Shown piece after piece: positions 34,601-45,286 of a stretch of DNA of 64,000 bases. How positions within the stretch are numbered: position 1 is the first letter of the stretch; the number at the start of each line of letters is the position of its first letter. A program made the position numbers and the translations under genes. The notes beneath the pieces are model-generated. The model worked only from the letters and a program-made list of their open reading frames with translations. It was not told the DNA's origin and ran no database searches. Source of the stretch: Curvularia sp. ZM96 (lineage: Eukaryota; Ascomycota; Dothideomycetes; Pleosporales; Pleosporaceae); NCBI GenBank assembly GCA_022457065.1, contig JAJGBQ010000001.1:7874001-7938000 (forward strand). The letters run 5' to 3'.

Positions 34601-35571
34601 CAAGACAGTATGATAATTGTCGGCGGAATCAATCAGGAGGGTCGTCCATTCGCCAATATGCCTGCAGATAGTGATGGACTCGTCCATGTGTGGTCACCAG
34701 CTCAAGATATCCTACATCCCGTCTCCGCGACGGAGTTTGCACCTGGCTCGGGGACTAGTCAAGCCGCGGCTATTGTGGTATGTGTGGTTTTTCTATTGTC
34801 GAGGTTATACTGTTCCCACTAATAACCAAATTCTCAGTCCGGTCTTATAGCATACTACTATGGCCTTCCCAACTTGAACCATCATTCCGTAGATGTGAAC
34901 GGTGGATTCGAAGGAGCAAAGGGGCTGGTGATGTCGCACGCATGGTCCCGTTCACCTGCCAATCCGTCGGTGAAAGTTGTGTACAACCTGGCTCGAGGAG
35001 ATCCGCTTCACGATACTTTTCCCTGTGTTCAACGACGGGGCATACCAGGAAATCCACAAAGCAGTGGCTTTTGCTCTATACCATCGGCTTCGCCAACCTC
35101 TGCTAGGTAAACTCCAACAGGCCGGTTGTCCTCAAAAAAGGTTTTACTGATTTCATGACTAGTTCCTCGGTATCACCTACGTCTTTTTCAACGGCTATTA
35201 GCAGTTCGTCTATGCTATTCAGTGCTTCATCAGTCACCTCAAAGTCACCTACATCCTTGCGGTCACTTTCCTTTTCCACCTCGTCCACCAAAACGCGAGA
35301 CCCAACATCTATTTCATCTCCCCGGCCATCTACTAGCTCAAACAACTCACCAGAGCCGACGTCAAAGCACGAGAAGCCAAAGACCTCTACTGAGATTTCC
35401 CGAGCCCCCGCAAAACCTACCAAACCGCAAAGTCCGCAAGAACCACAACAAACTAGAGGATATCTCTCACCGCCAGCACCAACACCTACAGAAAGAAAAC
35501 ACAGCTGCTTGAACATGATTGGTCTTAACTCTGTGTATTGCAATGGTCCTCCGGCTAAAGTTGCAGCGTAG
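31613..35571 (+). CDS. Large secreted subtilisin-like serine protease (S8) with mucin-like N and C termini
   Basis: Seven exons (31613-31694, 31752-33898, 33945-34075, 34133-34368, 34428-34777, 34838-35106, 35163-35571) keep one frame of 1,207 residues. The signal peptide is MELRLFLLLALTCLSVDA. Residues 45-210 are Ser/Thr/Pro-rich and likely O-glycosylated. Residues about 335-400 are a Gly/Ala-rich hydrophobic stretch. The S8 domain begins near 725: catalytic Asp in VLDDGFD (about 733), His in LAHGTIMASLAGGA (about 784), oxyanion Asn in VAAGN, and Ser in GTSQAAAIVSG (about 976). All catalytic residues are present. A second Ser/Thr/Pro-rich tail ends with two Cys. The long N-terminal part is not an ordinary I9 propeptide. 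Confidence 0.85.
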
Positions 35572-36012
35572 TAGGTGTTATGAAGCTGAATTCGATGGAG
35601 AGACTTGGATACAGACACCTTTTGCTTTGACAGTCCATTCTTTTCACTGTTCCTCCCCAATCTCCTCTCCTCTTATTCGTATTTGAGTTTCCAGACAACG
35701 ATAAAAGGGGGCCATAAATTGGTTCTCATGAGCTTATGGATTTCTCATCTTTTCGCAACTGTTGATCTGGGTTTTTGTTTGGGAAGTTAGGCACTATTAT
35801 ATGTAGCGCTCCGACCAATTACATTCATTTTGCTGCGCTAACTTATATGGATTATTTAGTGAAAAGGTCAAGCTCAGTGAACAATCGAAGAAGCAGTGAA
35901 TTTCTTGGCCCCAATTTCTTACTAGAGATTGAAATAGCAATGGAAATGCAGAAAAATGTCAAAAATGGTCCAAACACAATACCGATCCAATTTCAATAAC
36001 ATCCGATTTCAA
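35572..36012. other. Convergent intergenic region, subtilase / BTB gene
   Basis: 441 bp of AT-rich sequence between two stop codons. Nothing coding or structured is evident. Confidence 0.4.
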
Positions 36013-38038
36013 TTACCTGACCAAACCAGGGAACCACAATGCCTTAACCTCATTGGGGTGGCTTCTATGGACTTGGTTGACAGCAACTCGGTGCATATAA
36101 TTTTGGCATTGTTGGCATTTTTTCCACTGATCCCCTTGCTGCGAATGCTCATTGAACAATGGGCAAAATTCATCTTGTACCTCGACATGCTGTTCCGACC
36201 CACCTTCTGGATGTACGTTGGTGTTACCGTTATCCAAACCGACTGGGTCCGTCGGTATGATGTGTACTCCCTCCACCGGGATAGCGCTAGTTGCTGGAAC
36301 CAGGTCTTCTGATACTGGGCCTGAAGGCTCAACAATTTCACTAATGGAAATGGCTGCTTTGGCTGATCGCAATCCTTTCTTCTTATTCTTCTTCTTCGGT
36401 TTCTCGATGTTTAGAGATGGGCTGCCCCATGGATCATCCTGGGGTTTTTCGATGGGCACTGGAGCCGTCTCCTCAATGATCTTGACAGTCGGAGGGTTCT
36501 GCACACTCTCTGTTGCTTCCGGCGCATCCCGATATTCGGTGTTGGGTTGGTCCTCCCCTTTCTCGTAATGTACCTCGGTGCTGCCCAGCTCTTGTACTGG
36601 CACAGCATCATCGATTGTTGGTTCTGGTACTGCCTCGTGCGCTGGTTCTGCTTTCTTGCCTTTCTTACTCTTCTTTTTCTTCCCGACCCCACCCCAGGTT
36701 GATTCTTGCCACCAATCTTCGCTCCCTTTGTTCCCTGACTCCACCTCTACTTGACTGGTTGAGGGCTCGGTAGGCAGATTCTCAGGAGGTGGGCCGTGCA
36801 ACGCATCGGGAACGAGCGCCTTTTTGATCTTCTTCTTCTTGCTCCAGGAAGGGGCGCCCCAATCAGCTGACAAAACATCCAGGTTTTCTTCCACCTCCAA
36901 TGGTGAAAGAACGTCTACTGGTTGAGGATCTAGAGGGGAAGATAGAGAATTCCCCACTTTTGGCACTTTTTTCGACTTTTTACCCTTCGTGTTGACAGCA
37001 ACAGAACCCCACTGGGCCCAAGCATCGTCTTTCCTCTCTTCCGTCTGAGCTTCTGATTCCGCTACAGCAATATGCTCTTCAGTGCCGACCTCTTGGGTAT
37101 GTACTTCCTCGATGGGTTCCGTCTCAATATGAGTTTCAATAGGAGGCTCCTCGGCTATAACACATCCTTCCGCTAGTGTTTCTTCGACGGATGAAGATCG
37201 ACTCCTGTTATCTCCTGACAATGTTCCAAGATTCTCAGAAATTTCAATGAATGCCTGGCCTAGAATGTGATATTTTGCTAATACACATTGTGCGAGCGCC
37301 CTCAACAGAGCAATATTTTCAATGCGATGGAACAAAGCATAAATCGCCAGTGACGCTTTTTCTTCCTCAATTGTATCATTCGTTGTTCGCTTCCCTTTAA
37401 TCGCAGCATCCGCTTTGGTCTTCACATCCAACGCACTATCCGCTTTGAGATTGAAATAATCATGAAACCAGATGGCATCACTCGGTATCTTCGAGTACTC
37501 TTCCTCAATGACTTCAACGATGTCGATGATATTCATCTCGGCGCCGAAGTGTTCGATCTTTTCCTTTGCGAGCTGCTCTAACCCATGAACTTTGTGCGAT
37601 ATCGCCGTGATGTAGGCTAGCACAGCTCTCTTGAACTCAGTTCGTAGCTCCTCGCTTGCTGAGGTTGCCATGCTGTCGAGCGTTTGGTATGTTCCAGTGT
37701 ATAGGTAATGGGCCAACACATGACCGGTGTTTTCGTCCACATCCGGTAGATAGATTTTATCCTCTGAATCAAGGGATGCAGTGAGTTGGGAGTACAAGAG
37801 GTCTCGTGGGACGTAGTATGCTTTTTGTTCGGAGCCTACAATAAGCTGAGCAATGGGACTTGTGTAAGGACTTAGGATAAGGTTAGTCGAATATCGATAT
37901 CTTATAGAATAGGAAGAACGGGGTGTCTGACGAGGTCTTGGGTCGCTCAGCCTTGTGTTGAAAGCGAGGAGCTGACTCTACAGATAGCTCTGTTGGCTGG
38001 TCTTGCGCCTTTGGTATGGTCATGTCCTCGGTAGCCAT
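36013..38038 (-). CDS. BTB/POZ-domain protein with four Trp-Gly/poly-Lys modules and a C-terminal Cys motif
   Basis: An ATG exon (38038-37932) joins across a 61-nt intron with a CTAAC branch site to 37870-36013, giving 654 residues. The donor GTCAGA is not optimal, but the junction yields SPYTSPIAQLIVGSEQKAYY, the classic BTB opening. The BTB fold covers about residues 35-130 (YLPDVDENTGHVLAHYLYTG). From about residue 270 the protein is acidic and holds four modules in which a Trp-Gly pair is followed by a Lys-rich block, for example ADWGAPSWSKKKKIKKA and DPWGSPSLNIEKPKKKNKKK. Near the C terminus CPLF and WKKCQQCQNYMHR could form a zinc-binding site. The function is unknown. Confidence 0.78.
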
Positions 38039-39416
38039 TCCTGAGATCGATGTTGGAAAGACTGAAAGTAAGAACTAGTGACTCGACGGGGCAATTTGTA
38101 TGCAAAGACTGGTGTTTCTGGGTATCTGCGCTTAATAAGCTGCATCAGATGTGACAGCATACCCCGCAGATGTTTACCACTTGACACTCGCCACGTCGAC
38201 GAAGAAGGTATTGGGTACTTGGCGTATGCCTTGTGCAGGAATGAAATATCATTCAACAAGGTGGTGTGTAGTGTGAGCAATATATCAAACCATGTGCTAA
38301 TTAGTACTACGCAGAAACACGGGGATGGTGATGGTTGGCAGGAAGTCTTTCAGCCTTGTGAATGTAGTGGCTTACTAGACATGATTACTATCAGATTGCT
38401 GGAAAACATTACATGAGTAATTTGATTTTCGAGATTCTAAATTCCTACGACGAGTGAACATCATTTAATCCCAAGAACGTTGCCTTCCTCCTGACAGGTG
38501 TGATGCTTATACAAGCAGCTGTTTGTTGCTCAGCCTTACGATCGCTATATCATGCTGACTGCTGCTTTTCAGATTGAAAACAAAGAGGATGATTCTGTTG
38601 ATCTCTACAGTCCTTAGGGAAGCCAGAAAAGGCTTCAGTAGACTGTCTTCCACCAAGCCCTGCTGTAAGACCAGTGTGATTCATTATGTATTCTTTTTAG
38701 CTATTTCGGCTAGCTATCATTAGGGAGTTATAGAAATCTGTAGAAATTTACAATCTGACCGTGTCGCAAAGCAGTTGCAATATTGATGTGGAACTGGTCA
38801 ACTTGGGCAAGACTCCTAAGGGCATTTAAGATGGCCGCAATCAATTGTCGAAGCGTATGTGATGTCTTCAATAGCTTTTATAGTTCCTCAGATATTCAAT
38901 TCAAGACATGTCTAGTTTCTGGTTTACATGCCTCACTATATACAGCTGAAATCTATTGCAAGCCACTGTAATATACATCCCGGTCGTTGAACATACATGG
39001 CGGTGAAGAACAATAGCGCATGTAGTTGAGGGCTTCTGGTTAGACATTGCACATTTATTTGTAGGACTTCATCTTGAGTTACTGGTACACAATGTGTTGA
39101 TCCGCAGCGACCACTGTCTAAAGCTTAGGTTTACTTCAAGGTCGTAAAGCTAAACAAGTCGCTTTACCGTGCTCGCATTGTAGTGGATTGAGATACTTCT
39201 CACATCATAGCTGGAATCACCACAATCGCTCTAGCGATTTCTCTCGAGCACAAGAGGCGGCAGAATGATTCCGCAAGACTTAAGAGCCTGAGCATACAAA
39301 CACAATGCTGAGGAGTGGAAGATGTTGACGATATCTTGATCTCATACAATGTAACGATGTATCGAAATATTGGGGGTATCATTTGAATCAGTAAACTATT
39401 TCGGTTTTCCTTCGCC
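38039..39416. other. Intergenic region, BTB gene to NOG2
   Basis: About 1.4 kb upstream of the BTB start and downstream of the NOG2 stop. Only short frames are present; no RNA gene or repeat was recognised. Confidence 0.4.
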
Positions 39417-41716
39417 TCATGTTTTCCGTTGTCGCTTTTTGGCTTTCGATAACGCTTGTGATATGGCGGCAAGCTCCTGCTCCACAGCTTCGTCATCTTC
39501 ACTTGAGTCATCCTCACCCTCAAGAGCTGCACCGCCCTCGTCATCATCCTCCGAGTCGTCTTCGTCGTCATCATCACCGCTAAAGCCGCCAAACTCATCA
39601 TCATCATCGTCGTCGTCATCAATCTGGTCTTGAGCTGCACCACTTGCATCGGTGGTCGCCGCTACACTGCCAGTAGCCTGGCTCTCACCATCGCGCTTCC
39701 GCTTCTTGCTCATTTCACCGAGTTTACCGTCGCGCTTCTCATTAACAGGTCCGCTCTCTTCCCCCTCCTTGAACGGTGGCGGAGTGAACCAGGGCAACTT
39801 TCCTCTTATCCAATCATTGAGAACCATCTTGGCAGCACCGTCAATGTCGGCTTCGCCTCCCTTTAGCAAACGACCACTCTTTCGGCACAGTATTTCCAAG
39901 AATCGCACGGCGTCGTTCTCATAATCCTTCTCCTTGATATCGTAGGTCCTTTGGAGATGCTTCGGCTGAACCTTCCTTAATACGGCCTCGATGTACTGTG
40001 CAGGGTATTCGACGTTCTCCACGCGTACACTGCCGCGCAACAAAAGGTCCTCGTCGGTGTCATTCTGATTCGGCGGGACGATACCGGGACAATCAATCAT
40101 GTATATGCGCTTCATCAGAGTGATGTACTGCCAGACTTTCGTTTCACCAGCGATAGGTGCGACCACGCACACCTTCTTCTTTCGAAGAGTGTTGATGATG
40201 GATGACTTTCCAGTATTTGGGTAGCCAACCATACCAACTGAGATTTGCTTGCGGTCACTGTGAAGAGAGCTGAACTGTCGGAGCAGGGCAATGAGAGAAC
40301 CTTTGCCAAAACTGTTGTTGATGGAGGCATGGAAAGCTGCACAACTAGTTGGTTCGCAATTCAAGTAGAGAGGGTTGACGACACGTACCAAGCGTTGGGA
40401 ATTCACGACTGAGATTACGAACCCATGCAGCCTATCTATTGTTAGCTTTATCCATCATTTCAACATGATCAAGTTTTGCTGATGATGGAATGTGTGAAAT
40501 ATTACTAAGAGTACCGCCATAAAGCTGCGAATGCAGAGACGGTCCTCAACTCAAACAAATCACGCGTGACTCTATTGATCGGCAACCAAGACGGCTGCCA
40601 ATCGACCCGCAATCAAGACGATCTTGGGCCGGCGAGCCACTTTCGCTCTTCCCAACTTGTAACAGAACCATATTCATTGCAAAGGAAAAGGTCCTTGACT
40701 TAAGGAGGGTGTGGTAGGTGTAAGGGAAATGACACGCGGGGGGGGGGGGGGAACTTACGGCTACTCTAGAAGGTACCAAGTCAACCTTGTTAAGAACGAA
40801 GACCAGGTGCTTGTGAGGCGCCTCTGTACGGATGTACTTTTCGACCGAACGACACCGCGTACCCTCTGGGTCTCGGGCGTCGAGGACGTGTAGGATAACA
40901 TCGGAGGAATCGATAACCTAAAACAAGAGTCAGCAGGTGGCCCATGCGGATTTGAATGAAAAATCTTACCTTGTAAAGCTCATTCCAGATACGCTTCGAC
41001 GTTCCCTTCATGAAGATGAATTCTCGCGCCGACGTGAGCTCGCCGTTGGGCGTATCGTTGAAGCTTTCCTTCTCCTCGCCCGATGTGCCCGACAATAGCT
41101 TGGCCTGTTCGAGGCGCTCGACATATGTTTCGTGCATGCTATCGGTTCGACCAGCGAGATCCTCAATGGAGCTGAAGTCGAGCTTCGGTCGCTTCCGCTG
41201 CGCCTTGGGGCCAAACGTCTCTGAGAAAGGTTGGCTGTCGACGGCGATCTTGGCCGCATGCTGCTTCAGACCGGGAATTTGGCCAGGAGTCTCAATCAAG
41301 CTCATAGGGAGCTTGTTGCGCTTCATGAGGTATGTGGTAGGGTCTGCAGCCTGGGCCTCTACCGCAGACCGGAAGCTTGCGAGAGCGTCCTGCGAGATCA
41401 CTCGCGTGTTGTTGAACCATTTGCGATTAGGCTCTACACGAGCGACAGGCGCATCGCGGTTTTGATAGCTGGCAGCCTTGGTGATGTCTCCCTTGGCGTT
41501 GCGCTCAGCCTTGCCATCAGTCAAGCGCTTGAGGACCTTGACCTTTTTCGCATCGCTAGGAGCTGTTAGTATTTTTCAGAGTCCATGGTCTGGAGAGAAG
41601 CCGCGGTTATATGCATACCGATAAAAGTTTGTGCCCTTGACCTTGACATTGGCCATGCCATCGTGCGCCTTGCCCTCGCGCTCTCTGCGGCTCTTCTCTT
41701 TCTTGTGGACACCCAT
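39417..41716 (-). CDS. NOG2: Nucleolar GTP-binding protein 2 (NOG2)
   Basis: Five exons (41716-41619, 41555-40970, 40917-40759, 40431-40389, 40336-39417) give 601 residues, the usual Nog2 length. The N terminus MGVHKKEKSRREREGKAHDG and the following region match the NGP1NT domain. The GTPase motifs are circularly permuted as in this family: DARDP, then G4 NKVDLVP, then G1 GYPNTGKSS, then G3 DCPGI. An Asp/Glu-rich tract and a Lys/Arg-rich end close the protein. Family knowledge: Nog2 checks pre-60S maturation in the nucleus before export. The third intron is 327 nt and begins beside a 14-base G/C run. Confidence 0.95.
40738..40751. repeat. 14-base homopolymer G tract inside NOG2 intron 3
   Basis: Fourteen consecutive G on the plus strand read as C14 in the NOG2 transcript, starting seven nt after the 5' splice site (GTAAGTT then C14). 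Such a tract is prone to length change and could influence splicing. Confidence 0.85.
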
Positions 41717-41917
41717 GGTGGCTTCTTCCTCGCGGATTGTCGACAAGTGGAAGGGCGAAGAGTGAAGGTTGCGAACATGGGACGGGCAACTTTTTTTGAG
41801 AGGCGGGAGCTAGTCTGGGTGGGGCTAACGCGGCTTGGCACCGACAATTTCGAAGACCGCGCGACCACCACCACCGCAGCACCTCCGCATCGCTCGGGGA
41901 CCCCCAACTCCATCGCA
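41717..41917. promoter_or_regulatory. Compact divergent promoter, NOG2 / mS26
   Basis: Only 201 bp separate the NOG2 and mS26 start codons. The reading frame of mS26 is open through this region to 41585, but that stretch overlaps NOG2 exon 1 on the other strand and lacks protein-like conservation, so the downstream ATG was chosen. Confidence 0.5.
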
Positions 41918-42847
41918 ATGCCGCCGCGGATACCCGTCCGCTGTTCCTGGAACTCGTCTTCGCCGGCCCAGCCCGTCAATGGGCTCGGTGCCGGTCTGTG
42001 TGTCCGCGCATTCTCCGCGACACCATCGTCCCTCGCCCTCGGCCCGCAATCACCAAACTATGTCGAGGTTCCCAAGCCATTGCAGCCCACATACCCCTCC
42101 AAGCCCACAGTGAAGGGACACTTGCCAATTCCGCGTGATATCTTCAAGACAAGGAATAAGCATCCAAAGGAATCGGACATCTTCCTGGGCAAGACCACGC
42201 GGGAACCCAAGGAAGTGAAAGTGCCCGGTCCCTACAGCAGAGATGCCGACTATCGGCTATACAAGCAACGGCTGGCCGAAAAGCGGAGAGAGAATCTGAA
42301 GGAGGGTGTCAAGCAGCTGCATGAGAGAAAGGTCACATCAGAGGCACAGTATATGGCCAAGATTCAGGCCATTGGGGCACAAAGACGGGAACTCGCCATG
42401 GCTCCCCGCCGCGAGGTCGATATTCTGACCGAAACCTCGGTGGCTAAGGGCATTCGCGATTTCCTCACAGACAACCTATCTCCACGACAAGACATCTCCG
42501 AGGCTCGCAGTAGAGCCTACCAAAATCGAATGGCCAAATTGCAGCAGATGCGTGCGTCGCGCCTACATGACTTGTACACCAACGCTCGAGAGTTCATCGT
42601 AGACGAACAACAGTTGGACGAAGCCATTGACAAGGCTTTTGGTACCGAAGAGTCGCCCATGGGCTGGGACGCCAAGGGCAACATGGGGCCAAGACACGCA
42701 GGCAACGAGGGCCTCAGTCCATGGAACGGGCCCATGCCCGAAGGCGTGGGCGAAATGCTTCAAAAGCTCAAGGGAGGCGAGGGTGTTGGACTCGCCAAGG
42801 AGCGTGTTAAGAAGGTTGCCGAAGAGCTTACTGGGGGCAAGATGTAA
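41918..42847 (+). CDS. Mitochondrial small-subunit ribosomal protein mS26 (Pet123-like)
   Basis: A 309-residue protein from the ATG at 41918. The Arg/Ser-rich N terminus (MPPRIPVRCSW, then VRAFSATPSS) is a mitochondrial presequence type. The body is Lys/Arg/Glu-rich helix: YRLYKQRLAEKRRENLKEG, then EARSRAYQNRMAKLQQMRAS and LHDLYTNAREFIVDEQQLDE. The last of these, with a following AFGTEE, recalls fungal mS26/Pet123. Family knowledge: mS26 is a component of the 37S mitoribosomal subunit. It faces NOG2, so a cytosolic-ribosome assembly factor and a mitoribosomal protein share a short promoter region. Assignment is by pattern memory only. Confidence 0.65.
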   Translation: MPPRIPVRCSWNSSSPAQPVNGLGAGLCVRAFSATPSSLALGPQSPNYVEVPKPLQPTYPSKPTVKGHLPIPRDIFKTRNKHPKESDIFLGKTTREPKEVKVPGPYSRDADYRLYKQRLAEKRRENLKEGVKQLHERKVTSEAQYMAKIQAIGAQRRELAMAPRREVDILTETSVAKGIRDFLTDNLSPRQDISEARSRAYQNRMAKLQQMRASRLHDLYTNAREFIVDEQQLDEAIDKAFGTEESPMGWDAKGNMGPRHAGNEGLSPWNGPMPEGVGEMLQKLKGGEGVGLAKERVKKVAEELTGGKM

Positions 42848-43310
42848 ACAATGTACACAAGCCATGTATTGTATGTCAAATTATACCCTCAGACGATGGA
42901 GTTCCTCTATCACTTTCTGAAGCTTACCTGTGTGTTGTCCTCTCAATACGAAGGAGCTCGTTGTTAATAAAGAACCTGGCCTGTGCGCCCATACCAGGTC
43001 TCATTCAGAACAGTGCCTTTCTATCGCAATACTATTGCGTTAGCCAAAGAGCTCTAACAAGAAGCCTATTTAGATTTAGCCAAATAGCTCGTAACCTTTT
43101 AGCAGATTTTTTCAACGCCTTGTTTAGCTGTTGGACTAGCTTGAGGCAGCCCCACTCGGCCATACGAAATTTTCTTTACTACCACACAACAAGTATGGAA
43201 GCAGAATTGGATTGAAGGTCTACTGGAAGATGCAGCTGTAGTCAACGGGAGATGTCCTTGGCTATGATATAATCGTTGCTAAACAAAATTCTTCCATCAA
43301 AAAACATCAA
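42848..43310. other. Intergenic region upstream of tRNA-Lys
   Basis: 463 bp, AT-rich after 42960. It has an open frame of 84 codons (42961-43215) with no recognisable features. Nothing else. Confidence 0.35.
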
Positions 43311-43414
43311 GCCCGGCTAGCTCAATCGGTAGAGCGTGAGACTCTTAGCTTTCACGTCCTAATCAGACACGATTGGTTATCTCAAGGTTGTGGGTTCGAC
43401 CCCCACGTCGGGCT
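43311..43414 (+). tRNA. tRNA-Lys (anticodon CTT) with a 31-nt intron
   Basis: The acceptor stem GCCCGGC pairs with GTCGGGC (one G-T pair), followed by discriminator T. The A box TAGCTCAATCGG and B box GGTTCGACCCC are intact. The anticodon CTT is at 43344-43346 in the loop CTCTTAA, flanked by the TGAGA/TCTCA stem. An intron of 31 nt (43348-43378) interrupts the loop one base after the anticodon, the canonical site for nuclear tRNA splicing. The CCA end is not encoded. Confidence 0.95.
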
Positions 43415-44036
43415 TCATCTTTTTGCTCTGTTGATGAGCTGTCCCCATTTTTTTTTTGTAGAGCTGAAGTTTTGGATCTCCCCAATACCTCCCCTCTCAC
43501 ACACCCCCTTTCATGTGGTAGTACCTCCTTCTCACGTAAAGCAGAACGTCCGAAAACGAGCCTTAGTAATTGGTGCTTCACTGCGCTACTACACACTATT
43601 TAGCTGGTGGTTTTTTATATCCTTAGTTACAATCATTGGTATGAGCCACTGCCCACAGATTCTTCGTTGTTTACTAATAGCGATGATATCATGGCGTATA
43701 CATTAGAAGATAGTTGATAAGCGGATGCTTTGTATTTTGCGTGAAAGGGGGTGAAAGGTACAACGTACGAAAGTGAAAGTAAGCCCTTGAAATTTCTCCA
43801 GCCTGTGACCGCTACTCGGTGTGTTTGCTTTCACTATGTCAAATCAGCGCTGGTCCCTAATCTGCTTAGTGGCAGTCTCCCAAGTACTATGCAATCACCT
43901 CCCTATCCTTTTTGTTTACATGACAATATCCTCGAGCGAAAACACCCAGACCTCAACTTTCTCCAACATCCAAGACACATTCTTGCTATCAACCCTGCAA
44001 ATGTTCATCTACCGCATTTTCTATCAGATCCTCAAA
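43415..44036. other. Intergenic region, tRNA-Lys to GH128
   Basis: 622 bp. Apart from the tRNA terminator, the 3' part contains an open frame continuous with the GH128 gene (from 43821), but the signal-peptide Met at 44037 is preferred. No other element seen. Confidence 0.35.
43420..43424 (+). terminator. RNA polymerase III terminator of tRNA-Lys
   Basis: A run of five T begins six bases after the mature 3' end of the tRNA, the normal Pol III stop signal. A longer T run follows at about 43449. Confidence 0.8.
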
Positions 44037-45030
44037 ATGAATGTCATCATCTTCATTGCCCTCTTCTTGAGATCTCTTTACGCCATTCACGCCACCGCTC
44101 ATCCCCTTATGAACGATCACGCCAACCTTACTGCGCGCTCCCCATCTCAAATCCCCGCTCACGAGCGCCGCGGTGTCGCTTACAACGACATCAGCCTTGT
44201 ATCTGTCTTCGAAAAGCCTGGCTCGCACGTTACCTGGCGCTATAACTGGGACTCTTCGTCGTTGCCGTCAACAAGCTGGTTCGGCTTCGTACCGATGCTG
44301 CACTCGGTCCGTGATGACCATACAAGACGATGGCAAGCAAATGCAGAAGCACTGGCGCGAAAGAATTACAACGAAGGTGGGAAGGCAACTTGGTTCCTAG
44401 GATTCAATGAGCCGGATATGTGCATGTAAATATCTCCTACCCCTTTGAAGAAGCTTGGGAAACGCGAGATCCCGGATGATAACAACAAATCAGACCTGGC
44501 GCAGGTGGCAGCTGCATCAATATCCCCACCGCCGTCGCCGGATGGAAGAAACATATGCAACCTCTCTCTTCCTTGAACCCAAGCATTTATCTTGGTTCCC
44601 CTGCTGTCACCAACGCCGCTGCCTCAGACACTACTGGCCTAGGCTGGCTGGCAAGATTCTTGCAGCAGTGTACTGGATGCACTGTCGATTTTATCAATAT
44701 CCACTGGTATGCCACCAATCATTATCTCTTCTCCATACTTGCTGACTCAAAAGGTATGGCGCTCCATCCGTCCAAGCATTCAAGTCTCACATCGCTGCCG
44801 CCCGTAAAATCGCGAACGGCCGACCTATCTGGATCACAGAGTTCAAGCCTGAGGGTACGACTGAGCAGATCAAGCGCTTTCTCGAAGAAGTGATGCCTTG
44901 GATGGATAAGAGTAGCGATATTCATCGCTATGCGTATTTCATGGCTACACCTGGAGAAGGCTTTCTGATTGATGGCAACAAAGGACTTAGCGAGATTGGA
45001 AAGACATATACCTTTTTCCATAGACACTGA
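44037..45030 (+). CDS. Secreted glycoside hydrolase family 128 (Asl1-type) beta-1,3-glucanase
   Basis: Exons 44037-44425, 44494-44706 and 44754-45030 give 292 residues. A hydrophobic start MNVIIFIALFLRSLYAIHA is the signal peptide. The (beta/alpha)8 core of GH128 shows RRGVAYND, YNWDSS, FVPMLHS, FLGFNEPDMCIPG with the acid/base Glu, VDFINIHWYG (spanning the second junction) and PIWITEFKPEG with the nucleophile Glu. Both catalytic Glu are present, so it should be active. Family knowledge: GH128 enzymes cleave beta-1,3-glucan and many are wall-associated in fungi. No carbohydrate-binding module or GPI signal is visible. Confidence 0.9.
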
Positions 45031-45286
45031 AAGACCGAGCACGGGATGGATGGTCGCTCTTATATGGAGCGGACATGAGTAAACTGCAATAGGAGTTTGG
45101 GGAACATGAATGTTTCGTAGATTCAATTTGGCAAGAATTAGGTGGACATGCCTGTCGCGCGAGGTTCAGATATGGAACCACCGCTCACCCTCAGAAACAA
45201 TACCAATCAATCACGGATAAGATTTCATGTCAGAATGGTGTAATAGTCCCATAGCTGCGTACAGTGCGTCATTTTCACAGCTATCA

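Noticed and set aside
39540..39620. TCATCATC-type trinucleotide run as a microsatellite or Ser-rich plus-strand gene
   Set aside because: It is the coding sequence of the NOG2 Asp/Glu tract on the minus strand.
41585..41917. N-terminal extension of the mS26-like protein to 41585
   Set aside because: It overlaps NOG2 exon 1 on the other strand and lacks presequence features; the ATG at 41918 starts a good mitochondrial presequence.
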